The notes: generated from the sequence alone by a model not told the origin. A stretch of DNA of 64,000 nucleotides from UBA11524 sp034104265 (GCA_034104265.1 JAXEEE010000058.1:25989-89988), one strand, 5' to 3'; counted from the stretch's first letter, positions 8,687 through 16,782 are shown. A program made the numbers and translations.

Positions 8687-8730
8687 ATGGTTTGGCCCTT
8701 GGGAACACAAGAAAAGGATGTGACCCTTTC

Positions 8731-10059
8731 GTGAAAGACCTGACCGTAGGCCGTCCCAGCCGTGTGCTGGCTGCCTACACCCTGCCCCTGTTCGGCAGTA
8801 TTATCTTCCAGCAGCTCTACAACATTGCCGACAGCCTGGTGGCCGGACGCTATATTGGTACCGAGGCCCTGGCCGCCGTGGGAAACTCCTATGAAATCAC
8901 GCTGATCTATATCGCCCTGGCAGTGGGCTGCAACATCGGCGCGTCGGTGATCACCGCCCGCTTCTTCGGTGAGAAGCGCTGGCGCGAGGTGCGCAGCGCC
9001 ATCACTACTTCGCTGATCTTCTCGGCTGCGCTGGGGCTGGTGCTGACCGTGGCGGGCTTCTTCCTGTGCGACTGGCTGCTCCGCCTCATCAATACGCCCC
9101 AAGAGGTCTTTGCGGATTCCGCCGCCTACCTGGACATCTACCTGATGGGCTATGTGTTCCTGATCCTCTACCAGGTAGCCACGGGCATCTTTTCCGCCAT
9201 GGGCGATTCCCGCACACCCTTCTGGTTCCTGGCGGTGTCCTCGGTCAGCAACATCTTCGTGGATATTCTCTTTGTCCGGCAGTTCGGCATGGGCGTGGAG
9301 GGCGTTGCCTGGGCCACGTTCCTGTGCCAGTCCATCAGCGGCATGGCGGCGGTGGCGGCAGTGCTCCTGAAGCTGCGGCGGATGGAGGGACGGGGTGCGA
9401 CGCTGTTCTCCTTCCCCATCCTGAAGAAGATCCTGACCATCGCCGCGCCCAGCGCCGTACAGCAGAGCTTCATCTCTGTGGGCAATATCCTGATCCAGAG
9501 CGTCATCAACGGCTTCGGTACGGCGGCCATCGGAGGCTACGCAGCGGCGGTGAAGCTGAACAACATGACCATCACCTCCATCACCGCCCTGGGCAACGGT
9601 ATCAGCAACTACACCTCCCAGAACCTGGGCGCGAAGAAGCATGAGCGCATCCGGCAGGGCTTCCGAAGCGGCGCGGTGCTGGGCGGCGGCGTAGCGCTAC
9701 TGTTCGCCGCAGCGTATTTGATTTTCGGCCCGCAGCTGGTGGGCGTGTTCATCACTGACGGCAACCTGGAGGCCCATCAGGTGGGCGTACGTTTCCTGCA
9801 AATCGTGTCGCCCTTCTATGTGGTGATCGCCATGAAGCTCATCAGCGACGGTGTGCTGCGCGGCGCCTCCCGGATGAAGGACTTCATGGCTTCCACCATG
9901 ACGGATCTGGTGCTGCGGGTGGTGCTGGCCTTTGTGTTCTCCGCCATGCTGGGCGTGACAGGCGTGTGGCTCAGCTGGCCTGTGGGCTGGGTGCTGGGCA
10001 CGGCGCTGTCCTGCTGGTTCTATGCACGGTGGATACGCCGGCTGCTCCGCGACGAGTGA
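8731..10059 (+). CDS. MATE-family multidrug/organic cation exporter
   Basis: This is a cation-coupled exporter of the MATE superfamily, with 442 residues and about 12 membrane helices in two similar halves. The opening (LPLFGSIIFQQLYNIADS) is the family signature, and a matching segment opens the second half (IAAPSAVQQSFISVGNILIQ). The substrate cannot be told from sequence. I chose GTG 8731 (VKDLTVGRP) because the promoter at 8658-8686 starts transcription near 8693, and AAAGGA lies upstream of 8731, although at 12 bases the spacing is long. The gene stands alone between glmS and a shared bidirectional terminator. Confidence 0.92.
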   Translation: MKDLTVGRPSRVLAAYTLPLFGSIIFQQLYNIADSLVAGRYIGTEALAAVGNSYEITLIYIALAVGCNIGASVITARFFGEKRWREVRSAITTSLIFSAALGLVLTVAGFFLCDWLLRLINTPQEVFADSAAYLDIYLMGYVFLILYQVATGIFSAMGDSRTPFWFLAVSSVSNIFVDILFVRQFGMGVEGVAWATFLCQSISGMAAVAAVLLKLRRMEGRGATLFSFPILKKILTIAAPSAVQQSFISVGNILIQSVINGFGTAAIGGYAAAVKLNNMTITSITALGNGISNYTSQNLGAKKHERIRQGFRSGAVLGGGVALLFAAAYLIFGPQLVGVFITDGNLEAHQVGVRFLQIVSPFYVVIAMKLISDGVLRGASRMKDFMASTMTDLVLRVVLAFVFSAMLGVTGVWLSWPVGWVLGTALSCWFYARWIRRLLRDE

Positions 10060-10069
10060 GCATGCAGCA

Positions 10070-10101
10070 AAAAAGACCTGTCCTGCAGGACAGGTCTTTT
10101 T
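10070..10101. terminator. Bidirectional terminator between the MATE and anti-sigma genes
   Basis: A perfect 14-bp stem (10070-10083 with 10088-10101) around TGCA is flanked by A-run and T-run, so it can stop transcription from both converging genes. Confidence 0.92.
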
Positions 10102-10114
10102 CATTTGCGGATGA

Positions 10115-11053
10115 TTACTGCATTGCAGCCTCGAAGGCCTCGAAGAATTCCGGGCAGCTCCAGGTACCGCAGGCGGACAGGTTGTCGTCCCGGACGGCCA
10201 GCTGAACCGTCAGGCCGTTGTCCAGACCAATCAGCAGGGACTGCCTGCCGCTGACCGTTCCGCTGGATTCATAGGTGGCGCAGTCCAGCAGCGTGGACAT
10301 GAGCCCCTCGCAGGTCGCCGCATCCGTGATGACGCCCACGTCGCTCAGCTCCATGCTGGCGATATGCCCGCTGATCTGCAGCGTATCGTCCAGGGCCTCA
10401 CTGCCTCGCAGGGCGTTGCCGTTGAAGCTGACCCGCTGGAACAGCCGCATGCTGCCGTTCACCTCCGCCGCCACCAGGGTGCCGCCCATGCCACTGATTT
10501 CGTACACCTCTGTGCCGAAGGCAGCTGCGTTGGACAGCAGCACATCACCGCCGGACAGGGAGGGCTCCGTGGTGAACTCCGCCACCGTGCCCAAACTGGT
10601 GCCCAGCAGGCTGTCGCTGACAGAGCCGGGGGTGGTCAGCATCCGGTAGTACCGGCCCTGCGCACCGATGAGCGGGAAGGTGCCGCTGCCCTCCTCCCAA
10701 ATGCTGCGGTAGGCGGGTGCAGCGCCATTCTGCCCGATGGACACGCTGTCCTCGGACATGTTCAGCAGGGCGCGCTCACTGCCTGCGACGCCGTTGCCCG
10801 CCGCCTGGGATGTGATGAGGCTGTTCTGCCGCGGCTGGCGAAGCATCGGCACAGTGACGGCGACGCACACCACCAGCGCCATGGCACAGGCCAGCGCAGG
10901 AGCCCAGACCTTCCGCTTCCTGGGCTGAGGCGGCTGTGCGGCGGCGCGCTCAATGCGCAGCATCAGGTGGCGGTCGGCCTCCAGACCGGACAGGCTCCTG
11001 TCCGCCGTTTGGGACAGCTGCTCCAGCTGATGAAGCACCTCCTGACTTTTCAT
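10115..11053 (-). CDS. Membrane anti-sigma factor
   Basis: This 312-residue protein has a short N-terminal cytoplasmic region rich in Gln/Leu, a single transmembrane helix (WAPALACAMALVVCVAVTV) near residues 55-73, and a long outer domain with no recognised signature. The ATG (11051-11053) overlaps the stop of the upstream sigma factor gene by four bases, so the two are translationally coupled. By analogy with such pairs, it probably holds the sigma factor at the membrane until a signal arrives. No zinc-finger anti-sigma motif (HxxxCxxC) is visible, so the sigma-binding domain is of another type. The function is inferred from topology and context. Confidence 0.75.
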   Translation of the reverse strand: MKSQEVLHQLEQLSQTADRSLSGLEADRHLMLRIERAAAQPPQPRKRKVWAPALACAMALVVCVAVTVPMLRQPRQNSLITSQAAGNGVAGSERALLNMSEDSVSIGQNGAAPAYRSIWEEGSGTFPLIGAQGRYYRMLTTPGSVSDSLLGTSLGTVAEFTTEPSLSGGDVLLSNAAAFGTEVYEISGMGGTLVAAEVNGSMRLFQRVSFNGNALRGSEALDDTLQISGHIASMELSDVGVITDAATCEGLMSTLLDCATYESSGTVSGRQSLLIGLDNGLTVQLAVRDDNLSACGTWSCPEFFEAFEAAMQ

Positions 11054-11604
11054 TCCGCCTCGCCTCCCTTCAGAATCTGTTCGAGCTTTTTCCGGCCTCT
11101 GCTCAGCCGGGATGAAATGGTTCCCTCGGGCAATTCCATCATCTCTGCAATCTCCGTGATGCCATAGCCTTGATAATAGTGCAGCAGGATAACCTCCTTG
11201 AAGGAGGCCGGCAGCTGATTGATGGCGCTCATCAGCTCCTGCTGATCCGTCAGCTTGCCGATCTCGTCCGGCGCAGGCACAAGCTCGAATTTCGGGCTGC
11301 CCAGGACAACCCGCTTCACCCATGCGCCCCGCCACAGATCCCGGCAGCGGTTCAGCGCGACCTTCAAAAGCCACGCTTTCTCCCGGCCCTCCTGCAGCAC
11401 AGGGGCATTGGTGATCAGACGGACGAACACGTCCTGGCACACGTCCTCCGCCTTCTGCCTGTCGCCCAGATAGAAGTAGCTTACGCGCAGCACATCGGTA
11501 GCATACTTTTCGTACAGCTCCTCGAAGTACGCGGTATCATCCCGGACCTGCGCCGCCTGCACGAGCTCTTCCTCCCCGCCGTTTCTTTCGGACCGTTCAA
11601 CCAT
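11050..11604 (-). CDS. ECF-type RNA polymerase sigma factor
   Basis: This 184-residue sigma-70-family protein has region 2 (YEKYATDVLRVSYFY, then AEDVCQDVFVRL) and region 4 (INQLPASFKEVILLHYY, GYGITEIAEMMELPEGTI, SSRLSRGRKKL), separated by a short linker, which is the ECF layout. It directs RNA polymerase to a stress or envelope regulon that I cannot name. The start ATG is at 11602-11604; GGGAGGG is about 13 bases upstream, somewhat far. It is the first gene of a two-gene operon with the anti-sigma gene. The 11605-11745 gap contains a TATAAT-like site (11709-11714, minus strand) without a good -35. Confidence 0.92.
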   Translation of the reverse strand: MVERSERNGGEEELVQAAQVRDDTAYFEELYEKYATDVLRVSYFYLGDRQKAEDVCQDVFVRLITNAPVLQEGREKAWLLKVALNRCRDLWRGAWVKRVVLGSPKFELVPAPDEIGKLTDQQELMSAINQLPASFKEVILLHYYQGYGITEIAEMMELPEGTISSRLSRGRKKLEQILKGGEAE

Positions 11605-11745
11605 ATAAACGCATAACCCTCCCGGCTTTATTCCAACGTAATTGTAACATTTTCAAGAAATTTGAAAACAAAAGTATGACATTCCCGGCGGAGCCGGTGA
11701 ACAAAGCCATTATACCATAACAGCGTGAAGCGCGTAAAGGGTCAG

Positions 11746-11783
11746 AAAAAGGCAGCCTGTGCGCATTGCTGACGCTGGCTGCC
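11746..11783 (-). terminator. Terminator of the DAHP synthase gene
   Basis: On the minus strand GGCAGCC (11777-11783) pairs with GGCTGCC (11751-11757), followed by five T residues (11746-11750). Confidence 0.75.
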
Positions 11784-11809
11784 GTATGATCCTGTTTGCC
11801 GGCCGGGCG

Positions 11810-12811
11810 TCAGATGGCCGCGCGTACCGCCATCACCCGGCGGGCCACGTCGGCAAATTCATCCGGCGTCAGGGACTGCGCACCGTCGCACAGGGCGTGC
11901 TTGGGATCGTTATGCACCTCGATCATCAGGCCATCCGCGCCGCAGGCGGCGGCTGCCAGCGCCATAGGCTTCACCAGACGGCTCACGCCCGTGGCATGGC
12001 TGGGATCCACAACCACTGGCAGATGCGTCTTTTCGTGCAGCACGGGGATGGCGGACAGGTCGAGGGTGTTGCGGGTGGCTGTCTCATAGGTGCGGATACC
12101 CCGCTCGCACAGGATGACCTGCTCGTTGCCGCCGGCCATGATGTATTCCGCGCTCATCAGCAGCTCCTGGATGGTGTTGGCCAGGCCGCGCTTGAGCAGG
12201 ATCGGCTTGCGCAGCTTCCCCAGCTCCTTGAGCAGCTCGAAGTTCTGCATGTTCCGCGCACCCACCTGGATCACGTCCACGTCCTCGAACAGGGGCAGAT
12301 GCGCCGCGTCCATGATTTCCGTGACGATGGGCAGACCTGTTTCCGCTTTGGCCAGCTTCAGCAGCCGCAGGCCCTCGCCGTGCAGGCCCTGAAAGGCGTA
12401 AGGCGAGGTGCGGGGCTTGAAGGCACCGCCGCGCAGCAGCGTTGCGCCCGCCGCCTTGACCGCCCGGGCCACGGTGATGATCTGCTCCTCCGTCTCCACA
12501 GAGCAGGGACCGGCGATGATCTGGAACATGCCTCCGCCGATCTTTACCCCTGCGCCGCAGTCCACTACGGTGTCCGCAGGATGGAACTTGCGGTTGGCGT
12601 TCTTGTAGGGCTCCTGGATCCGCCGCACGTCTTCCACCGCGTCCAGGGTGGCGATCAGGTCGGGATCCACCCGGGTGGTGTCGCCGATCAGGCCCATGAT
12701 GGTGGAGTTTTCGCCCTGGGAGAAGTGGATCCGCAGGCCCATGCTGCCAAGGAATTCCTTGAGCTTGTCCACCTGATCCTGGGGAGCGTTCTGCTTGAGA
12801 ATGACGATCAT
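11810..12811 (-). CDS. aroF: 3-deoxy-7-phosphoheptulonate (DAHP) synthase with N-terminal regulatory domain
   Basis: DAHP synthase condenses phosphoenolpyruvate and erythrose-4-phosphate, the first step of the shikimate pathway to Phe, Tyr and Trp. The 333 residues comprise an N-terminal ferredoxin-like regulatory domain (MIVILKQNAPQDQVDKL, about residues 1-70) of the type that gives Tyr/Phe feedback in Thermotoga, then the barrel with IIAGPCSVETEEQ, GAFKPRTSPYAFQG, GARNMQNFELLKELG and VVDPSHATGV. I chose ATG 12809-12811 with GGAGGT upstream. Upstream lie a 15-codon leader peptide and competing hairpins (12864-12976), so expression is probably controlled by attenuation as well as by feedback. 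Confidence 0.95.
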   Translation of the reverse strand: MIVILKQNAPQDQVDKLKEFLGSMGLRIHFSQGENSTIMGLIGDTTRVDPDLIATLDAVEDVRRIQEPYKNANRKFHPADTVVDCGAGVKIGGGMFQIIAGPCSVETEEQIITVARAVKAAGATLLRGGAFKPRTSPYAFQGLHGEGLRLLKLAKAETGLPIVTEIMDAAHLPLFEDVDVIQVGARNMQNFELLKELGKLRKPILLKRGLANTIQELLMSAEYIMAGGNEQVILCERGIRTYETATRNTLDLSAIPVLHEKTHLPVVVDPSHATGVSRLVKPMALAAAACGADGLMIEVHNDPKHALCDGAQSLTPDEFADVARRVMAVRAAI

Positions 12812-12863
12812 GCTACCATACCTCCGTACTGCATTTTTCTTGGGAACCGTTCTGCCGTGCTTC

Positions 12864-12898
12864 AAAGAAAACGCCCTGCGGCGTCATGCCACAGGGCG
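12864..12898 (-). terminator. Attenuator terminator upstream of aroF
   Basis: On the minus strand CGCCCTGTGGC (12898-12888) pairs with GCCGCAGGGCG (12882-12872) around ATGAC. That is 11 bp with one G-U pair, followed by TTTTCTTT (12871-12864). It lies between the leader peptide and aroF, so it must be bypassed for aroF expression. Confidence 0.85.
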
Positions 12899-12929
12899 GA
12901 TGGATGTCCATGCCAAAATCACGCCCTGT
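12891..12929 (-). promoter_or_regulatory. Antiterminator pairing for the aroF attenuator
   Basis: ACAGGGCG (12929-12922), which begins at the last base of the leader-peptide stop codon, can pair perfectly over 8 bp with CGCCCTGT (12898-12891). The second segment is the left arm of the terminator, so the two structures exclude each other. A ribosome at the leader stop codon would cover the first segment and favour termination. A ribosome stalled at the Tyr codons would leave it free. Confidence 0.75.
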
Positions 12930-12976
12930 CACTGGAACAGCACGTAATAATAATAACCGAAATAACGGCGCAGCAT
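12929..12976 (-). CDS. aroF leader peptide MLRRYFGYYYYVLFQ
   Basis: This 15-codon open frame starts at ATG 12974-12976 and ends in TGA 12929-12931. It contains five Tyr codons, four of them consecutive (residues 8-11), plus two Phe codons. A strong GGGAGG site lies 7 bases before the ATG. It sits about 20 bases after the predicted transcription start and immediately before the antiterminator/terminator pair. This is the composition expected of a leader peptide that senses charged tRNA-Tyr (and perhaps tRNA-Phe) to control DAHP synthase. The peptide itself probably has no further function. This is inferred from layout; I know of no named family for it. Confidence 0.78.
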   Translation of the reverse strand: MLRRYFGYYYYVLFQ

Positions 12977-13002
12977 GAGGCATCCTCCCTTTCTTTGCGA
13001 CT

Positions 13003-13031
13003 ATCATACCCTACTTTTGCCCTTTTGGCAA
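13003..13031 (-). promoter_or_regulatory. Sigma-A promoter of the aroF leader
   Basis: On the minus strand the -35 is TTGCCA (13026-13031) and the -10 is TATGAT (13003-13008), with a 17-bp spacer. It lies in the gap after sigH and gives aroF its own transcript. Confidence 0.78.
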
Positions 13032-13049
13032 GAGAAAAACCGAAAAAAG

Positions 13050-13793
13050 TCAATGATTCCGTCCGGTTTCCTCCAGGTACTTCTCCAGCTTGCGCTTCAC
13101 GCGCTGGAGCGCGTTATCGATGGATTTGACGTGACGGCCCAGGTTGTCGGCGATCTCCTGATAGCTTTTCCCGTCCAGGTAGGCCCGCAGCACCTCCTGC
13201 TCCAGACCGGAGAGCACCTCGTCAATCTTGTGGTTGATGCTGGACAGATCCTCCTGCCCGATGATCAATTCCTCCGGGTTAGTGGCCCGCCCCTCGATGA
13301 TCACGTCCAGGAGCGTCCGGTCGCTTTCCTCGTCATAGAGGGGCTTGTTGAGGGAAACGTAGCTGTTCAGGGGGATGTGCTTCTGGCGGGTGGCAGTCTT
13401 GATGGCGGTGATGATCTGCCGGGTGATGCACAATTCCGCAAAGGCGCGGAAGGAGGACAGCTTGTCCGGACGGAAGTCGCGGATGGCCTTGTACAGGCCG
13501 ATCATGCCCTCCTGCACAATGTCCTCGTGATCCGCGCCGATGAGGAAGTAGCTGCGGGCCTTGGAGCGGACGAAGTTCTTGTACTTGTTCAGCAGGTATT
13601 CCTCCGCCACATTGTCACCATTCCGGCACAGGGCCACAATATCCTCGTCGCTCATGGACGAATAGTCGGAGGGAAAGGAAGCCTCGTCCTCCGTCTCCAG
13701 GCCGTCAGGCTGCCCCTCCTGCTGCATGGCAAGGGCCTCCAGCTCTTCGTCGGTCAGGTCCATGTCACGTTCATCCATTGCATTCACATCCAT
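13050..13793 (-). CDS. sigH: RNA polymerase sigma-H factor (Spo0H)
   Basis: SigH drives early sporulation and stationary-phase genes. The protein has near-invariant SigH blocks: KARSYFLIGADHEDIVQEGM, IGLYKAIRDFRPDKLSSF, FAELCITRQIITAIKTATRQ, KHIPLNSYVSLNKP and SYQEIADNLGRHVKSIDNAL. At 247 residues it is about 30 longer than the Bacillus protein. The extra part is an acidic N-terminus (residues 1-45), and the true start may be an inner ATG (13778 or 13763), because no ribosome site is clear. It is the last gene after rlmB and rae1, the same order as in Bacillus. Confidence 0.95.
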   Translation of the reverse strand: MDVNAMDERDMDLTDEELEALAMQQEGQPDGLETEDEASFPSDYSSMSDEDIVALCRNGDNVAEEYLLNKYKNFVRSKARSYFLIGADHEDIVQEGMIGLYKAIRDFRPDKLSSFRAFAELCITRQIITAIKTATRQKHIPLNSYVSLNKPLYDEESDRTLLDVIIEGRATNPEELIIGQEDLSSINHKIDEVLSGLEQEVLRAYLDGKSYQEIADNLGRHVKSIDNALQRVKRKLEKYLEETGRNH

Positions 13794-13805
13794 TCATCGC
13801 ATTGC

Positions 13806-14315
13806 TTATTTTCCGCGGCGCATAGCCTCCAGGGCGTTCAGGGTATCCTGGGGCAGGCGCGAAGCCAGGGAGGCCTTGGGTGCGGTGCTGACCGTGCGGT
13901 GCTGCTCCATACCCCGCTGACGCAGATGCCTTAGCTCCCGCAATAGCTCCCGGGAGGTCAGGCGGATCGCCCCTGTGGACAGCACCTGGCTCTGCTCCAG
14001 GCCGTCGGAGGTGGCCACGCGGACGGCACGGTACTTGGGCGTCTGGGCCACCAGGCGCTCAATGTAGCTGTCGGCGGTTTCGCCATGGCGGGTGTACACC
14101 AGCGTCAGATTGCCGAACTGCTCCTCGGTGCGGATTTTCCTGTCGGACTGGTACCCGTCGAAGACCAGCACCACGTCCTCCCCGGAATAGCCGCTGTAAT
14201 CCTCCAGCAGGCGCAGCAGACGGTCGCGGCACTCGTCGATGGACCAGCGCTCCTTCTCCGCCTCCCGCCACGCGCCGATGACGTTATACCCATCGACGAT
14301 CAGCAGCGGTCTCAT
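13806..14315 (-). CDS. rae1: NYN-domain ribosome-associated endoribonuclease (YacP/Rae1)
   Basis: Rae1 cuts mRNA in the ribosomal A site. The 169-residue protein is a single NYN (PIN-like) domain, with the opening LLIVDGYNVIGAW carrying the first acidic residue, VVLVFDGYQSD in the middle, DSYIERLVAQ and VATSDGLEQSQVLSTGA. The ATG overlaps the rlmB stop by four bases (14312-14315). Its position between rlmB and sigH is conserved across Firmicutes, which supports the call. The C-terminal 30 residues are basic. Confidence 0.9.
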   Translation of the reverse strand: MRPLLIVDGYNVIGAWREAEKERWSIDECRDRLLRLLEDYSGYSGEDVVLVFDGYQSDRKIRTEEQFGNLTLVYTRHGETADSYIERLVAQTPKYRAVRVATSDGLEQSQVLSTGAIRLTSRELLRELRHLRQRGMEQHRTVSTAPKASLASRLPQDTLNALEAMRRGK

Positions 14316-15460
14316 GCCCGCCGGGTGGACAGCACGCGGTACATCATGATGCCTGCCGCCACCGAGGCGTTCAGGCTGTCAATATGCCCTGCCATGGGCA
14401 GGGAAACACGCTGGTCGCAGGATTCGAGGGTCAGACGGCTGATGCCCTCGCCCTCAGCGCCGATCACCAGCGCCACGCCGCCCTTGAAATTCACCTGCTC
14501 GTAGTCCTGGCCGTCCATGGTCACGGCGTAGGTCCATACGCCCTGCTTCTTCAGTTCGTCAATGGTGCGGTTCAGGTTGACCACACGGGCCACCTTCATG
14601 TGCTCCACCGCACCGGCGGAGGCCTTCACCGCCGCGGGGGTCAGCCCCACGCTGCGCCGCTCGGGCACAATCACCCCATGGGCGCCCGCGCACTCCGCGC
14701 TGCGGATGATCGCGCCCAGGTTGTGGGGATCGGTCACGCCGTCCAGCAGAATCAGGAATGGTTCCTCGCCCCGCTCGCGGGCGATCTCCAGCATGGCGTC
14801 CACCGTGCTGTACTGGTAGGCGGAGGCGAAAGCCAGCATGCCCTGATGATGGGGCGCGATCTCGTCCAGGCGGGACTTGTCCACCTCCTGCACGGGCACC
14901 CGGGCCTCCCTGGCCATCTGCACGATCTCCCGGGCGGAGCCGGACAGCTCGCCACGCTGCACCAGCAGCTTCTCCAGGTCGCGGCCGCTCTTCAGCGCCT
15001 CGCGGATGGGGTTGCGGCCGGCCAGCACGTTTTCCATGCGGTCGATCTGCTCCTCCATAGGAACGGGGACAGCCACGGGCGCGCGATGCTCGAAGTCCCG
15101 GTAGCTGACCTCCCTGCGGGGCGCGGCCTCCACAGGACGGCGCTCCTCCCGGGGATGGCGGTCGGCGGGCCGGGCATTGTCCCGGCGATCGCCGTAGGGC
15201 TTGCGGTCACCCTCCCGGCGATGCTCGCCATAGGGGCGGTGGTCGCCTTCCCTGCGGCGATCCCCATAGGGACGGCGGTCGCCCTCAGGCCTGCGGCTGC
15301 CCCCGCGCACGGTGCGGCTTTCGCCCTCGCCCTCCTCAGCATTGGGGCCGAAGCGGCGGTTGGCCGGGCGGTAGTGGGTGCCCTCGTCATCCCAGGAGCC
15401 CTGGTTGGCGTAGTTCTTTTTCCGGGGGTGACGATCGGGTACATCCTTGTAAAATGCCAT
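14312..15460 (-). CDS. rlmB: 23S rRNA 2'-O-methyltransferase RlmB (SpoU family) with repetitive N-terminal extension
   Basis: RlmB methylates the ribose of G2251 in 23S rRNA. The C-terminal 240 residues are a normal TrmH/SpoU protein: the substrate-binding domain starts near residue 140 (LAGRNPIREALKSG), and the SPOUT knot has DGVTDPHNLGAIIRSAECAG, LVIGAEGEGISRL and SLPMAGHIDSLNASVAAGI. The first 135 residues are unusual, being rich in Arg, Asp, Gly, Pro and Tyr, with a 12-residue repeat built on RPYGDRRREGD. The usual family length is about 245, against 382 here. GGAGAA precedes ATG 15458-15460. It lies 63 bases downstream of thyX and overlaps rae1. Confidence 0.93.
   Translation of the reverse strand: MAFYKDVPDRHPRKKNYANQGSWDDEGTHYRPANRRFGPNAEEGEGESRTVRGGSRRPEGDRRPYGDRRREGDHRPYGEHRREGDRKPYGDRRDNARPADRHPREERRPVEAAPRREVSYRDFEHRAPVAVPVPMEEQIDRMENVLAGRNPIREALKSGRDLEKLLVQRGELSGSAREIVQMAREARVPVQEVDKSRLDEIAPHHQGMLAFASAYQYSTVDAMLEIARERGEEPFLILLDGVTDPHNLGAIIRSAECAGAHGVIVPERRSVGLTPAAVKASAGAVEHMKVARVVNLNRTIDELKKQGVWTYAVTMDGQDYEQVNFKGGVALVIGAEGEGISRLTLESCDQRVSLPMAGHIDSLNASVAAGIMMYRVLSTRRA
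15187..15290 (-). repeat. 36-bp repeats in the rlmB 5' region
   Basis: The block around CCATAGGG/CGTAGGG recurs at about 15191, 15227 and 15263, a period of 36 bp (12 codons). It encodes the Arg/Asp/Gly-rich PYG repeats of the RlmB extension. Confidence 0.75.
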
Positions 15461-15523
15461 GATGCTGATTCTCCTTCATTCAATCAATGGTCGTGGACAG
15501 CGGCGATTTGCCGCCGGAAACGG

Positions 15524-16270
15524 TTATTCCTTCGCAGTCAGCGCGTCCAGCATGTCCCTGCGGGCCTTGCGGATTTCCGCCGCCCTGCCGCAGGATTTCG
15601 CGCCCTCCGGGCATGCGCCCCGAAGGCAGCCCGGCCCCGCATCAGCGAACAGCGCAGGCGCGACCTCCATGCACAGGCGGTGCATATGAGTAGCCAGGGC
15701 GCGGATCTCCCACTGGGCACGGCTGCACATCCGCAGGCTGAAGAAGTGCCGCAGCTCCCGCACATTCATGGTCATCATCAGCCGGGTTTCGCAGGCGCCG
15801 GGAAGCACGAAGCGCGCGTCCTCGTTGCTGCTCTCCCCTGCCGCACCCAGCCGCTCCTGCCACTGGCAGTACCACTGGTGCATCTGATTCATCTGGCGGG
15901 CGTACTCATCGGCAGCGTCCTGGCCCAAAGCGGCGATCTTCGGCGGAACAATGTAGCCGAAGCCCTGCTCGTAGCTGACGTACCGCTGGCTCTGCACGGA
16001 GAAGCTGGCCAGGCGGTGGCGGGTCAGCTGGGCCAGCAGCACCCGGCTCACGCCCTCCACGCCGAAGGTGAAGGACGCATGCTCCAGCACGGAATCATGC
16101 CCCATGCCCATGATCTTCTGCACAAAGTCCGACTGATCCCTGGCGCTGACGCGCTCCTTCAGGTCGTCGATGGTGGCCCGGGAGTAGCACAGCCGCGCAC
16201 CCAGGGCGACGATTTCCTCCGGGGACAGGGTGTGGCGGATCAGCGCCACATGGAGCTTCACTTCGGGCAT
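15524..16270 (-). CDS. thyX: FAD-dependent thymidylate synthase ThyX
   Basis: ThyX makes dTMP from dUMP using methylene-tetrahydrofolate and reduced FAD. The 248-residue protein has the ThyX motif RHRLASFSVQSQR near residue 84, preceded by SVLEHASFTF and followed by YVSYEQGFGYIVPP, and ends with the substrate-binding region TRLMMTMNVRELRHFFSLR. The C-terminal 40 residues hold several Cys and are less conserved. The start (16268-16270) overlaps the end of mrnC by 13 bases, so the two are probably translationally coupled. No thyA is visible in the window. Confidence 0.95.
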   Translation of the reverse strand: MPEVKLHVALIRHTLSPEEIVALGARLCYSRATIDDLKERVSARDQSDFVQKIMGMGHDSVLEHASFTFGVEGVSRVLLAQLTRHRLASFSVQSQRYVSYEQGFGYIVPPKIAALGQDAADEYARQMNQMHQWYCQWQERLGAAGESSNEDARFVLPGACETRLMMTMNVRELRHFFSLRMCSRAQWEIRALATHMHRLCMEVAPALFADAGPGCLRGACPEGAKSCGRAAEIRKARRDMLDALTAKE

Positions 16271-16677
16271 GGTTCATCCTCCGTCTGGCTGGCGGCGAAC
16301 AGTTGCTTGATTCTGTCCTCCTGGCCGGTTAAGTACAGGTAGCCCATCAGGGCCTCCAGGGCGGTGGCGGCCTGATAATCCGCCAGCTCCTGATGTCTGG
16401 GGGCGGCATGGTGCGGATGGGCGTTGCGGCCCCGGCGGACAATTTCCGCCTCCGCCTCGCTCAGCAGGCTGGTCATGCGCTGGAGCGCCTCCGCCTGAGC
16501 CCTGGCGTTCACGCTGGCCACGGCTTCCCGATGCATGTGGCGCACGTTGTAGCCCTGGTCGATCAGCCTGCTCCCCACCATCAGCTCCCACACAGAATCG
16601 CCCAAGTAAGCCAGCTTCAGCGGATTGAGAAGCCGGGCCTCGGCTTCCGTCATGGGCGGCGTTTGACGCAGGCTCAC
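16258..16677 (-). CDS. mrnC: Mini-ribonuclease III (MrnC)
   Basis: Mini-III is a homodimeric RNase III lacking the dsRNA-binding domain; it matures 23S rRNA. The RNase III fold carries LAYLGDSVWELMVG with the catalytic Asp, the YNVRHMHREAVASVNA stretch and the acidic ALEALMGYLYLTG. I chose GTG 16675-16677 (VSLRQTPPM, 139 residues) because AGGGAGGGG lies 6 bases upstream; an ATG at 16701 has no ribosome site. It is the first gene of mrnC-thyX-rlmB-rae1-sigH. A TATAAT-like site at 16711-16716 may be the -10, but I see no good -35. Confidence 0.9.
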   Translation of the reverse strand: MSLRQTPPMTEAEARLLNPLKLAYLGDSVWELMVGSRLIDQGYNVRHMHREAVASVNARAQAEALQRMTSLLSEAEAEIVRRGRNAHPHHAAPRHQELADYQAATALEALMGYLYLTGQEDRIKQLFAASQTEDEPCPK

Positions 16678-16782
16678 ATGCTTCCCCTCCCTTATGTGCA
16701 TACGAATTGAATTATATCATATCGCCGCCCGTTTGGATACCCCTATCTTCCCCCAAAAGCGGAAAAAATCCGCCGGCGCAGG

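Noticed and set aside
12813..13007. 64-codon frame overlapping the aroF leader, with repeated TTA leucine codons
   Set aside because: Its inner ATG at 12981-12983 touches the GGAGG site, leaving no spacing, and its outer start lies upstream of the predicted transcription start. The Tyr-rich frame has ideal spacing and fits the terminator geometry.
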